Shown: piece by piece, positions 40,731-48,598 of the stretch
Numbering within the stretch: position 1 is the stretch's first letter
Layout of the letters: each line of letters starts with the position of its first letter
Assembly (NCBI GenBank): GCA_035526825.1
Contig: DATLBT010000038.1
Span: 1 to 49,895 of the forward strand
Length of the DNA stretch: 49,895 nucleotides
Reading direction: 5' to 3'
From: JACPFV01 sp035526825
GTDB lineage: Bacteria > Pseudomonadota > Gammaproteobacteria > Nevskiales > Nevskiaceae
Notes under the pieces: generated by a model
Seen by the model: the letters and a program-made list of their open reading frames with translations, nothing else
Database searches by the model: none
Told to the model about the DNA's origin: nothing
Made by a program: the position numbers and the translations under genes

Positions 40731-41999
40731 ATGAACACCTTGAAATCGCAGGTATTGCGCCGGACTCTTGCGGGGGCGGCGTTGCTGATGGCCGCCATGC
40801 CCGCGCTTGCGGCACGCGACGTCATGCTGGTGCTCGACAACTCCGGCTCGATGCGACGCAACGACCCGCAACGCCTCGCCGGTCCTGCGGTGGCCGAGTT
40901 CATCCAGTCGCAGCCGGACGACACGCGCGTCGGCATCTTGCTGTTCACCAGCGATCCCGACCTGGTCATGCCGCTGACACCGACGCAGGTTGCCGCCGAC
41001 GGTGACGCGCAGCGCGCGCTGCGCCAGTTCAATTACAGCGGCCAGTGGACGCAGACCGCCGGGGCGATGGAGCGCGCGCTGTACGAGCTGCGCGTCGAGG
41101 GGCGCAAGGACGCCGACCGCGTCATCGTGCTGATGACTGACGGCCTCATCGACACCGGTGATCGCGCGCGTGACGCCAACTTCAACCGTTGGCTGCGCGA
41201 GGACCTCGCCGCGCAGGCGGCGCGTGAAAATGTCCGCGTATTCGGCATCGCCTTCACCGAGCGCGCCGACTACCAGCTGTTGCAGGCGCTCGCGTCGAAG
41301 ACCGGCGGCGAGTATTTCCGCGTGCTGAACGCCTCGGGCATCGCCAAGGCGCTGCAGGGCATCGAAGGCGCGTTGAGTGCCGCCAGCGTTGCGGTGCCTG
41401 CGCCGACGCCAGTGCCGCCAGTGGTTACCCCTGCGCCGTCTCCCGCGCCGGTGCAATCGCCGCCGCAGGCGGAGCCAGTGCCGGCCCCCGCATCCTCGCC
41501 GGGCGCGACGCGCTGGCTTTACCTCGTTGCGGGCCTGCTGTTGCTGGCGGGCTTCGGCGGCTTCGCCTGGTGGTGGTTGCAATACCGGCCGCGCAGCGCG
41601 GATCGAGCGACGGCTGCGACCAGCGAGCCGCCCCTGCGGGCCGGTGGGCCGCTGGGTGTGTTGTTCGACCAGAGTGAGCGCCACGAGATCGGTGACCAGC
41701 CGGTGGTCGTCGGCCGCTCCGGCGGCACCGACCCAGCACGCTATTACCTGATCGTGCCGGAGAAGACCGTCGGTCGCTGGCACGCCACCATCGAGCGCCG
41801 CGGCCAGACTTTCTGGCTGCGCGACGAGGGCAGTGTCAACGGCACCTTCATCAACGGCGAGCGCGTCGTGGGCGAGCGGCCGCTCAAGCATCGCGACACG
41901 GTGCGCTTCCACAACCACCAGTTCGAGTTCGAGATCCCGGAACTGGCCGATTCCGACCGCACCGTCCTGCAACCCAGCCAGCAAGTCCCGGCGATCTGA
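40731..41999 (+). CDS. VWA domain - membrane segment - FHA domain protein
   Basis: The 422-residue protein begins with a signal-like segment (residues 10-28, ending AALAA). The VWA domain (about 30-215) has the metal site Asp-Asn-Ser-Gly-Ser and later LMTDGLIDTG. A Pro/Ala linker follows (about 220-260), then one membrane segment (about 262-285) and a C-terminal FHA domain (VVVGRSGG, WHATIERR, DEGSVNGTFINGE) that binds phosphothreonine. The VWA part would be periplasmic and the FHA part cytosolic, so it may respond to a Ser/Thr kinase such as the one at 28.2 kb. ATG 40731 is preferred over 40680 because it gives a normal signal peptide. TACAAT at 40715-40720 could be a -10 box. Confidence 0.87.
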   Translation: MNTLKSQVLRRTLAGAALLMAAMPALAARDVMLVLDNSGSMRRNDPQRLAGPAVAEFIQSQPDDTRVGILLFTSDPDLVMPLTPTQVAADGDAQRALRQFNYSGQWTQTAGAMERALYELRVEGRKDADRVIVLMTDGLIDTGDRARDANFNRWLREDLAAQAARENVRVFGIAFTERADYQLLQALASKTGGEYFRVLNASGIAKALQGIEGALSAASVAVPAPTPVPPVVTPAPSPAPVQSPPQAEPVPAPASSPGATRWLYLVAGLLLLAGFGGFAWWWLQYRPRSADRATAATSEPPLRAGGPLGVLFDQSERHEIGDQPVVVGRSGGTDPARYYLIVPEKTVGRWHATIERRGQTFWLRDEGSVNGTFINGERVVGERPLKHRDTVRFHNHQFEFEIPELADSDRTVLQPSQQVPAI

Positions 42000-42032
42000 A
42001 GGAGCGCGTCGCGGCGGCAGAAAAGCCAGACG

Positions 42033-43262
42033 ATGAGAGATCCCTACGCCGCGCTGCGCTACCCGGAATTCCGGCGGCTGACGTTTGCCACGTTCCTGAT
42101 CACCGCCGCAATCCTCGTCCAGGAGGTCGTCCTGGGCTATGAGGTCTACCTGCTGACGCGCGACCCACTCGCGCTCGGGCTGGTCGGCCTCGCCGAAGCG
42201 CTGCCGTTCATCGCGCTGGCGCTGTTCGGCGGACACCTGGCGGACCGGCGCGAACGCGCAACGCTGATGCGATGGAGCCTGCTCGCCATCCTCGCGGGCT
42301 CGCTGGGGCTTGCGCTGCTGATGCGTCCGTCGGTGCGCGAAGGCCTGTCGACCACCACGCAACTTGCGGCGATCTACGGCACGGTATTCCTGCTCGGACT
42401 TGCACGCGGCATCTATTCCCCGGCCGCCTCGTCGTTGAAGGCATTCCTGGTGCCGCGCGAGCTGTATCCCAATTCCTCAGCATGGATCAGCTCGTTCTGG
42501 CAGGCCGGCGCCGTCACCGGGCCGGCGCTGGCGGGCTTTTCTTACGCGCACTACGGGCTCGACGGCACGCTGGCGCTGGTGGCGGCGGGTTTTGCGGTAG
42601 CGATGTGGTTGCAGGCCGGGATCAGGCCGCGCGGCGTCAGCCCGCCGACGGGCGACAACCTCTGGCAGAGCCTGCGCGAAGGCCTGGCCTACGTGTACCG
42701 CACCAAGGCGATCCTCTATGCGATCTCGCTCGACATGGTCTCGGTCTTCTTCGGCGGCGTGATGGCGCTGCTGCCGATCTATGCCGAGGACATCCTCGCA
42801 GTCGGGCCGCAGGGGCTCGGCTTCCTGCGCGCGGCGCCCGCGGTCGGCGCGCTGCTGGTGATGTTCCTGTGCGCCTATCACCCGCCGACCGAGAAGGCCT
42901 GGCGCAACCTGCTGTGGGCGGTCGCGGGTTTCGGCGTGGCGACGCTGGTGTTTGCGGTGTCGGAGAATTTCTGGCTTTCGATGATCATGCTGTTTTTTAC
43001 CGGCGCGGCCGACAGCATCAGCGTGATCATCCGCCAGACGCTGCTGCAGGCGCTGCCTCCGGATCACCTGCGCGGGCGCGTCGTCTCGGTCAACAGCATT
43101 TTCGTCACGACCTCGAACGAGCTCGGCGCGTTCGAGTCCGGCGTCGCCGCGAAACTGCTGGGTGTCGTGCCGGCGGTCCTCTTCGGCGGCGTGATGACGC
43201 TGGCGACGGTCGGCGTGATCTGGCGGCGCTCGCGCGACTTGCTCACGCAGCGGCTGTTGTAA
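42033..43262 (+). CDS. MFS transporter
   Basis: The 409-residue inner-membrane protein has about 10-12 hydrophobic segments and resembles the MFS_3/enterobactin-exporter-like group. The loop 2-3 signature GGHLADRRERATLM lies near residues 68-81, and YSPAASSLKAFLVP is in the fourth helix. The second half has MALLPIYAEDILAVGPQGLGFLRAAPAVGALL. It is probably a drug or metabolite exporter; the substrate is unknown. AAGGAG upstream (42000-42004) is rather distant from the ATG. It converges with the MATE gene. Confidence 0.92.
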   Translation: MRDPYAALRYPEFRRLTFATFLITAAILVQEVVLGYEVYLLTRDPLALGLVGLAEALPFIALALFGGHLADRRERATLMRWSLLAILAGSLGLALLMRPSVREGLSTTTQLAAIYGTVFLLGLARGIYSPAASSLKAFLVPRELYPNSSAWISSFWQAGAVTGPALAGFSYAHYGLDGTLALVAAGFAVAMWLQAGIRPRGVSPPTGDNLWQSLREGLAYVYRTKAILYAISLDMVSVFFGGVMALLPIYAEDILAVGPQGLGFLRAAPAVGALLVMFLCAYHPPTEKAWRNLLWAVAGFGVATLVFAVSENFWLSMIMLFFTGAADSISVIIRQTLLQALPPDHLRGRVVSVNSIFVTTSNELGAFESGVAAKLLGVVPAVLFGGVMTLATVGVIWRRSRDLLTQRLL

Positions 43263-43266
43263 AAAA

Positions 43267-44589
43267 CTAGACGCGGATCGCGCCCCAGGTCTTCTTTTCC
43301 CATGCCGCGATGAACACGCCGGCCTGCAGGCCGCGATACAGCGTCATGCCCAGCCAGATCGCAGTAAGCCCCATGCCGAGTCCCGGCCCAAGCAACCACG
43401 CCAGCGGCAGGAACAGCAGCCACTGGAACAAGACGGAAACCTTCATCACGAGGCCGGTGGCGCCCGCGCCGAGCAGCGCGTGCATCATCACGAGCCCGAG
43501 CCCGTCGACCAAAATGCCGACGCCGATCAATTGCAGCGGCACGCGGCCGATGTCGACCAGCGCCGGATCGCGCAGGAAAATCCCGAGGACCGGCCCAGGC
43601 AAGAAAATCATCGGCACCGCGAGCACCGCGAACAGCCGGGCGGCGACCTTGTAGACGTCCCAGGCCCAGCGATGCGCATCCGCGGGATCCTTGCGGCCGA
43701 GCGCCTGGCTCACCAGCGTGGTCGCGGCGAGCCCGAAGCCGATGCCCGGCAGCACCGCCAGCAGCGTGATGTTGACCAGCACATTGGCGATCGCAAGCTC
43801 GGCGGTGCCGACCTGGCCGACGATCCAGAACAGCGCGGTGAAGCCGCCGGAGAACAGCAACTGCTGCACGCAAGTCGGCAGGCCGAGCTTGAGCAGGCCA
43901 CGCAGTTGCTCCCGGGTGGGCGGGCCGTGCAGGAAACCGTGGCCGCGCGCGTGGCGCTGCGCGTGCCAGTAGTAGATCGCCGTGCCGACCATGATCGCCA
44001 GCGTCGTGCCGATGCCGGCGCCGGCGGTGCCGAACGCGGGAAAGCCGAAATGGCCGTAGATGAGCGTCCAGCTGAAGATGATGTTCAGCGCGTGCATCCA
44101 CACCAGCGTGTAGAGGTAGAGCTTGGCGAGCTTCACCGCGCTCCAGTAGCCGCGAAAGGAAAAGTTCATGCCGACGAACGCGACCGCGACGAGGCGCCAC
44201 TGCAGGTAGGGAACGCCCTCGGCCACGACCGCCGGGTCGTCGACCAGCAGCGGGAAGTACCACGGCGCGGCGGCGATCAGCAGCAGGGATAACGGCACGC
44301 CCACGGCCATCGACACGAGCAGGCCGCCGTTCAGCGGAATCGCGGCCTCCGCGATCCGGCCTTCGCCGACGCGGCGCGCGGCCATGGCCTGCACCGCAGT
44401 CGACAGGCCGGTGATGGCGGCGACCGCCATGAAGTTGAGGAAATTGGCGAGGCCGCAGGCCGCGAGCGCCGCGGCGCCGAGGCCGCCGACCAGCCAGGTG
44501 TCGACGAGGTTGAGGACGTTCTGCGACATCATCCCGCCGATGATCGGCAGGGACAGCGTCAGGATCTCGCGACGGCGCGACGGATCCAT
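43267..44589 (-). CDS. MATE-family efflux transporter
   Basis: The 440-residue membrane protein has 12 predicted helices. The N-terminal segment LSLPIIGGMMSQNVLNLVDTWLVGGLGAAALAA (about 13-45) and the second-half copy LPTCVQQLLFSGGFTALFWIVGQVGTAELA (about 234-263) show the internal repeat of the family. It exports cationic or other toxic compounds using H+ or Na+ gradients. It lies 7 bases downstream of the small hypothetical gene on the same strand. Confidence 0.95.
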   Translation of the reverse strand: MDPSRRREILTLSLPIIGGMMSQNVLNLVDTWLVGGLGAAALAACGLANFLNFMAVAAITGLSTAVQAMAARRVGEGRIAEAAIPLNGGLLVSMAVGVPLSLLLIAAAPWYFPLLVDDPAVVAEGVPYLQWRLVAVAFVGMNFSFRGYWSAVKLAKLYLYTLVWMHALNIIFSWTLIYGHFGFPAFGTAGAGIGTTLAIMVGTAIYYWHAQRHARGHGFLHGPPTREQLRGLLKLGLPTCVQQLLFSGGFTALFWIVGQVGTAELAIANVLVNITLLAVLPGIGFGLAATTLVSQALGRKDPADAHRWAWDVYKVAARLFAVLAVPMIFLPGPVLGIFLRDPALVDIGRVPLQLIGVGILVDGLGLVMMHALLGAGATGLVMKVSVLFQWLLFLPLAWLLGPGLGMGLTAIWLGMTLYRGLQAGVFIAAWEKKTWGAIRV

Positions 44590-44596
44590 GGGGCCG

Positions 44597-45091
44597 TCAG
44601 GCTTTTTCGACGACGTTGACCAGCGTGGCGGTGAGTTGGAAAGGCTTGGGCCCGAGCGCTGCGCGCAGCGGAGCGGGTAAGCGGTCCTTGTCGAGCTGCA
44701 TCAGCGTCAGCATTGCGTAGCCGGGGCGCGCCCCGCCAAGGCTGCCAGCCCAGGTCTGCACCGGCCTGGTAGCGGACGGCGTGATGCCGAGCGACTGCAG
44801 GCGCTCCGGCACCAGCGCGCTGCTGCCCTCGTCGAGCGCGGCATTGCTCGCGCGCACGTCGACCCAGGTATTGAGGTCCTGCGCGCTGTCATCCGACAGC
44901 CGCACGTGCAGGTGCGCGCGCAGACGAATGCGCTCGCCATCGCCCTGCGGCTCGGTCAGCGCCTCGACGCGCAATTCGCACAGCGGCGTGCGCCGCCAGG
45001 GCGGGGAAAGCGATAACGCGAGCGAGCGGCCGGGCAGGCGTCGCGCGATGAATTTTTCGCCGCGTTCCCGGAGCCGACTTATCATGCCCAT
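44597..45091 (-). CDS. Hypothetical protein
   Basis: The 164-residue protein is not recognised. It has a basic N-terminus (SRLRERGEKFIARRLPG), no membrane segment, and alternating strands (LRAHLHVRLSD, DLNTWVDVRAS, GYAMLTLMQLD, FQLTATLVNVVE), so a small beta-rich cytosolic fold is likely. ATG 45091 directly abuts the divergent acylphosphatase start at 45092; ATG 45085 is an alternative. Regular GC3-rich codon use and the tight fit between neighbours support it as a gene. Confidence 0.6.
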   Translation of the reverse strand: MGMISRLRERGEKFIARRLPGRSLALSLSPPWRRTPLCELRVEALTEPQGDGERIRLRAHLHVRLSDDSAQDLNTWVDVRASNAALDEGSSALVPERLQSLGITPSATRPVQTWAGSLGGARPGYAMLTLMQLDKDRLPAPLRAALGPKPFQLTATLVNVVEKA

Positions 45092-45364
45092 ATGACCGCA
45101 TCTTACCGCTTCGTCGTGCGCGGCCGGGTGCAGGGCGTGTTCTTCCGGCAGTCCACGGTCGAGCGCGCGCGAGCCCTCGGCATCGTCGGCTGGGTGCGCA
45201 ATCGCGACGACGGATTCGTCGACGGCATCGCCAGCGGCTCCGCCGAAGCGCTCGAGCAATTGCGCGCGTGGCTTCAGCACGGGCCGCCCGCGGCGCGAGT
45301 CGAATCGGTGGAGTGGGTCGACGGTGCCGAAGAGGCCGTCGGCGGCGGCTTCGTGATCCGCTAA
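45092..45364 (+). CDS. acyP: Acylphosphatase
   Basis: The 90-residue enzyme hydrolyses acyl phosphates such as acetyl phosphate. The family signature GRVQGVFFRQSTVERA (11-26) contains the phosphate-binding loop and catalytic Arg19; catalytic Asn37 is in GWVRNRDDG. The C-terminus ends in the usual FVIR strand. Length is normal. Confidence 0.95.
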   Translation: MTASYRFVVRGRVQGVFFRQSTVERARALGIVGWVRNRDDGFVDGIASGSAEALEQLRAWLQHGPPAARVESVEWVDGAEEAVGGGFVIR

Positions 45365-45367
45365 CAG

Positions 45368-45423
45368 ATCAGACCTGCAGAGTCAGACCTGTAAAGTCAG
45401 ATTTGTAAAGTCAGATTTGTAAA
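45368..45423. repeat. 14-bp tandem repeat, four units
   Basis: Units of the form GTCAGAYYTGTAAA occur at 45368, 45382, 45396 and 45410. The last two are identical; the first two differ by 1-4 bases. They fill the acyP-desaturase gap, and the final unit encodes the last residues and stop codon of the desaturase on the minus strand. Confidence 0.85.
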
Positions 45424-46394
45424 GTCTGGCGGTCAGCCGGCAGGAAATCGAACTTGAAGGTTTTCTTGGTCGTCTTCGCGTCGGCGTAATCGGCGATGCG
45501 CGACAGGCGCGCCGGCACTTTCATCAGCTTGTCGCGGGCTTCCTCGCCAGCAGCGGACAGCCCCGTCAGGTCGCCGAGCTTCCAGAAGTCGAGCAGCTCC
45601 TCGACGATCTTCTGGTACTGGCGCGGGCCGAAGATGTCGGCACGGCGGATGACCTCGCTCATGTCGGTGAAGCCCGTGACGTTGTGGCCCGGCATGGTGA
45701 AGCCGAGCGTGACTTTCTGCAGCGACTGCAGCGCCTGGTTCGGGTCGGACGCGAGGATCTCGGCGAAGGCACCGCGGTAGAACGCGTAGTGCCGCGACTC
45801 GTCGCCGGACACGTGCGCGAGGATGCGTTGCAGGCGCGGCTCATAGTTGCCGGCCTGCCGGCCGGTGTTCGAGTGCGCGATCTGCGTCGCCTTTTCCTGC
45901 AGGCTGGTATACGCGAGCAGGCGGTACGGGTCCTGTTCCCACTCGGGGTCGAAGCCGGCCTCGATGTACTGGTACTGGAGGTTTTCCAGCGCCGTCATGC
46001 TGTAGAGCCGCGCGTCTCGCACGTAATCGCGGATGGCGCAGCCGTGGCGGTCTTCTTCGGCGGTCCAGATGTTGTTCCACTCGTTCCACGCGTTGTCCGC
46101 GCCCATGTGCGTGGCAATGAGCCGGTGGAAGTGCGGCAGGCCTTCCTCGGTGAGCAGGTTCAGCGCCAGCGCGACGAGCACCGAGGCGGGCAGTCCGCGC
46201 GCCAATTCGCGCACGCGCGCCAGCTGCGCATCGTCTTCGCCGCCGGCATCGGCCGGCGAAAGCTCGTTGGGCATCCACAGCTTGCGCCGCTCGAGATGGG
46301 CGCGGGTCTGGCCGCGCACGAACGACTCCATGGCGCCGAGCACCTCGAGCTGGTGCGGCGTGCCGAAGCGAAGGTGGGAAGCGGGCGTGGCCAT
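45411..46394 (-). CDS. Acyl-ACP desaturase (diiron, plant-type)
   Basis: The 327-residue ferritin-like diiron protein should put a cis double bond into acyl-ACP using O2. The iron-binding motifs are visible: WTAEEDRHG (about residues 110-118), close to the EENRHG motif of plant stearoyl-ACP desaturase, and DESRHYAFYR (about 198-207). Length fits bacterial members of the family. It is soluble with no membrane segment. The last codons are encoded by the tandem repeat, so the C-terminal tail may vary between strains. Confidence 0.92.
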   Translation of the reverse strand: MATPASHLRFGTPHQLEVLGAMESFVRGQTRAHLERRKLWMPNELSPADAGGEDDAQLARVRELARGLPASVLVALALNLLTEEGLPHFHRLIATHMGADNAWNEWNNIWTAEEDRHGCAIRDYVRDARLYSMTALENLQYQYIEAGFDPEWEQDPYRLLAYTSLQEKATQIAHSNTGRQAGNYEPRLQRILAHVSGDESRHYAFYRGAFAEILASDPNQALQSLQKVTLGFTMPGHNVTGFTDMSEVIRRADIFGPRQYQKIVEELLDFWKLGDLTGLSAAGEEARDKLMKVPARLSRIADYADAKTTKKTFKFDFLPADRQTLQI

Positions 46395-46449
46395 GGGGAG
46401 ATTTTAGCCCTTATCGCGCGGGGACGAGGCCTGCGGGGCGGCAGTAATT

Positions 46450-46992
46450 TCAGCCCCGTATGAGGGTCAGGAACTCGGTGCGGGTGCGGGAATCCGCGCG
46501 GAAGCGGCCGAGCATCGCCGATGTGGTCATCGACGAGTTCTGCTTTTCCACGCCCCGCATCATCATGCAAAGGTGCTTGGCCTCGATGACGACGCCGACG
46601 CCCTTGGCGTTGGTCATCTTCAGCACGCTGTCGGCGATCTGGCGCGTCAAATTTTCCTGGATCTGCAGTCGCCGCGCGTACATGTCGACGATGCGCGGGA
46701 TTTTCGACAATCCAATGACCTTGCCGTCGGGCAGGTAAGCGACGTGGGCCTTGCCGATGAACGGCAGCAGGTGGTGCTCGCACAGCGAGTAAAGCTCGAT
46801 GTCGCGCACGATGACCATCTCGTCGTTCTTGGTGGCGAAGATCGCGCGGCCGACGATGTCCTTGAGGTTCTGCTGGTAGCCCTGCGTCAGGAACTTCAAC
46901 GACTTCGCGGCGCGCACCGGCGTGTCGCGCAAGCCCTCGCGGCGTGGATTTTCGCCGAGCGCCTCGATGATCGCCTTGATGTGTTGTTCCAC
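46450..46992 (-). CDS. folE: GTP cyclohydrolase I
   Basis: The 180-residue enzyme makes dihydroneopterin triphosphate from GTP, the first step to folate and tetrahydropterin. The zinc site is formed by Cys in SLCEHHLLPF with the adjacent His, and Cys in HLCMMMRGV. GLSKIPRIVDMYARRLQ is typical. It belongs to the type that retains all zinc ligands. It stands alone here but supplies the pterin that PhhA needs. Confidence 0.97.
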   Translation of the reverse strand: MEQHIKAIIEALGENPRREGLRDTPVRAAKSLKFLTQGYQQNLKDIVGRAIFATKNDEMVIVRDIELYSLCEHHLLPFIGKAHVAYLPDGKVIGLSKIPRIVDMYARRLQIQENLTRQIADSVLKMTNAKGVGVVIEAKHLCMMMRGVEKQNSSMTTSAMLGRFRADSRTRTEFLTLIRG

Positions 46993-47062
46993 GAAGTTCC
47001 CGAGTCGTTGCGGGCCGAAAATTATGTCACAGCCAATACGGCAAAACGGCTAAGGTAGACGC

Positions 47063-47848
47063 ATGAAAGCTGCGATACGCCAGGTGCCTGTTGACCTCAT
47101 CCGTCCGGGCACCTTCCAGGCGCGGCGCTACTTCGACCCTGCGGCGCTGCACGAGCTCGCCGGCTCCATTCGCGAATCGGGCGTGGTCTCGCCGGTGGTG
47201 GTGCGCACGCTCGGCAAGGGCTTCGAGCTGCTCGCGGGCGAGCGGCGCTGGCGCGCGGCGCAGCTCGCCGGGTTGCACGATATCCCGGCGATCGTGCGCG
47301 ACGACCTCACCGATACCGAGGCGCTGGTCGTCGGCCTCATCGAAAACCTGCAGCGCGAGTCGCTCACGCCGATGGAAACGGCGTCCGGCCTCAAGCAATT
47401 GTCCGAGCTGTTCACGCTCACGCACGAACAGATGGGCGACCGCATCGGCAAGTCGCGGGAGTACGTCACCAATTACCTGCGCCTGCTGAACCTCGCCGAG
47501 CCGGTGCAGGCGTTGATCAACGAGGGACACCTGTCCATGGGCCATGCCCGCGCGCTGGCGGCGCTGCCGATCGATCAACAGAACCAGTGGGCGGCCCGCG
47601 TGGTCGACCAGAAGCTGTCGGTGCGGGCTCTCGAGCGACGCGTTTCGGCATCGGGGCGCGGACACGCGTTGCCGGGCAAGCCGAAATCATCGGATTGGGC
47701 TGCGCTCGAGCGGCGGTTGTCGGACCAGCTGGGTTATCCGGTGGTACTTGAAGCGGACAAGAAAGGGCAGGGCGAGTTGAAAATGAAATTCCACAGTCTC
47801 GATGAGCTCGACGGACTGCTGGCGCGCATCGGCTACGACGCCGGCTGA
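47063..47848 (+). CDS. ParB/Spo0J-family protein
   Basis: The 261-residue protein has an N-terminal ParB/Srx domain (about 8-95) with the CTP-binding motif GERRWRA and IENLQRESLTPMETA, then a helix-turn-helix (about 105-165: THEQMGDRIGKSREYVTNYLRLL) that would contact a parS-like site. The C-terminal part is short. It has no parA beside it, so it is either an orphan copy of the chromosomal factor or a Noc-like DNA-binding relative. No parS-like 16-bp palindrome was found nearby. Confidence 0.88.
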   Translation: MKAAIRQVPVDLIRPGTFQARRYFDPAALHELAGSIRESGVVSPVVVRTLGKGFELLAGERRWRAAQLAGLHDIPAIVRDDLTDTEALVVGLIENLQRESLTPMETASGLKQLSELFTLTHEQMGDRIGKSREYVTNYLRLLNLAEPVQALINEGHLSMGHARALAALPIDQQNQWAARVVDQKLSVRALERRVSASGRGHALPGKPKSSDWAALERRLSDQLGYPVVLEADKKGQGELKMKFHSLDELDGLLARIGYDAG

Positions 47849-47850
47849 TG

Positions 47851-47885
47851 TTTTCCACAGCGACCTTGCATAAGCCTGTGGATAA
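47851..47885. promoter_or_regulatory. Two facing DnaA-box-like sites
   Basis: TTTTCCACA at 47851-47859 differs from the consensus TTATCCACA at one base, and TGTGGATAA at 47877-47885 is a perfect box on the other strand. They lie in the 117-bp gap after the ParB-like gene. DnaA binding is inferred from sequence only. Confidence 0.55.
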
Positions 47886-47899
47886 ACGCTGCGAGAGCG

Positions 47900-47919
47900 G
47901 TGAATGCCCTCCCATTCAC
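47900..47919 (+). terminator. Hairpin downstream of the ParB-like gene
   Basis: GTGAATG at 47900-47906 and CATTCAC at 47913-47919 form a perfect 7-bp stem with a 6-base loop. No T-run follows, so it may be a weak terminator or a protein site. Confidence 0.35.
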
Positions 47920-47965
47920 GGGGGATCCTTCACTTTTGGCGAATTTGTGACCGCCCCGTGACGCC

Positions 47966-48598
47966 ATGAGCCCCGGTCCTTCCCAGCTGCGCCTGACGGA
48001 AGCCTGGCCCGTGCATGAGCGCGTGAGCCGTCGCGCACGTCGCGTGCGCGTCGATGTGCGGCCGGATGGCGCCGTCGTGCTGACCATCCCGCAACATGCC
48101 TCGCGGACCGCCGCATTGCGCTTCCTCGAGCATAGTCGCAGCTGGATCGAGCGTACGCGCGAGCGCCTGGCGCGGGCGCGGCAGTCGGCGCCTCCCCTGC
48201 GCGGTGTCGGCGAAACGCTGGCGCAGGTACGCGAGCGCGCCGCCGCCGAGGCCAGGCACCTGCTCGACCAGGAATCCGCGCGGCTGGGCTTGCCATATTC
48301 CCGCTTCACACTGCGCGACCCGCGCTCGCGCTGGGGCAGCTGCGCGGCCGATGGCCGCATCATGCTGTCGTGGCGCCTCGCATTGGCGCCCGCCGAGGTG
48401 TTTCGCTACGTGGTCGTCCACGAGCTGTGCCATTTGCGCTGGCGCGGCCATGGGCCGCGCTTCTGGGCGCTGGTTGCGCGGCAGATGCCGGATTACGAGG
48501 CGGCTTGTGGCTGGCTGCGCGAGCACGGCGCGGCGCTGTTGATGGCCTCAGGCGATTTGCCGGCGACCCGAGCGCCGCAAGTGCACCAGCAGCAGTGA
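47966..48598 (+). CDS. YgjP/DUF45-type metal-dependent hydrolase
   Basis: The 210-residue cytosolic protein has the zinc motif HELCHLRWRGHGPRFW near residues 152-167 (HExxH plus a later His) and the segment RFTLRDPRSRWGSCAADGRIMLSWRL before it (about 112-137), typical of the YgjP family. Family members look like metallopeptidases, and E. coli YgjP is reported as a UTP pyrophosphatase; the role here is uncertain. The 3' end overlaps the convergent mnmG end by 51 bp. Confidence 0.87.
   Translation: MSPGPSQLRLTEAWPVHERVSRRARRVRVDVRPDGAVVLTIPQHASRTAALRFLEHSRSWIERTRERLARARQSAPPLRGVGETLAQVRERAAAEARHLLDQESARLGLPYSRFTLRDPRSRWGSCAADGRIMLSWRLALAPAEVFRYVVVHELCHLRWRGHGPRFWALVARQMPDYEAACGWLREHGAALLMASGDLPATRAPQVHQQQ

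Noticed and set aside
47849..47965. Replication origin oriC
   Set aside because: There are only two boxes, no AT-rich unwinding region and too little space; kept as a DnaA-box finding only.
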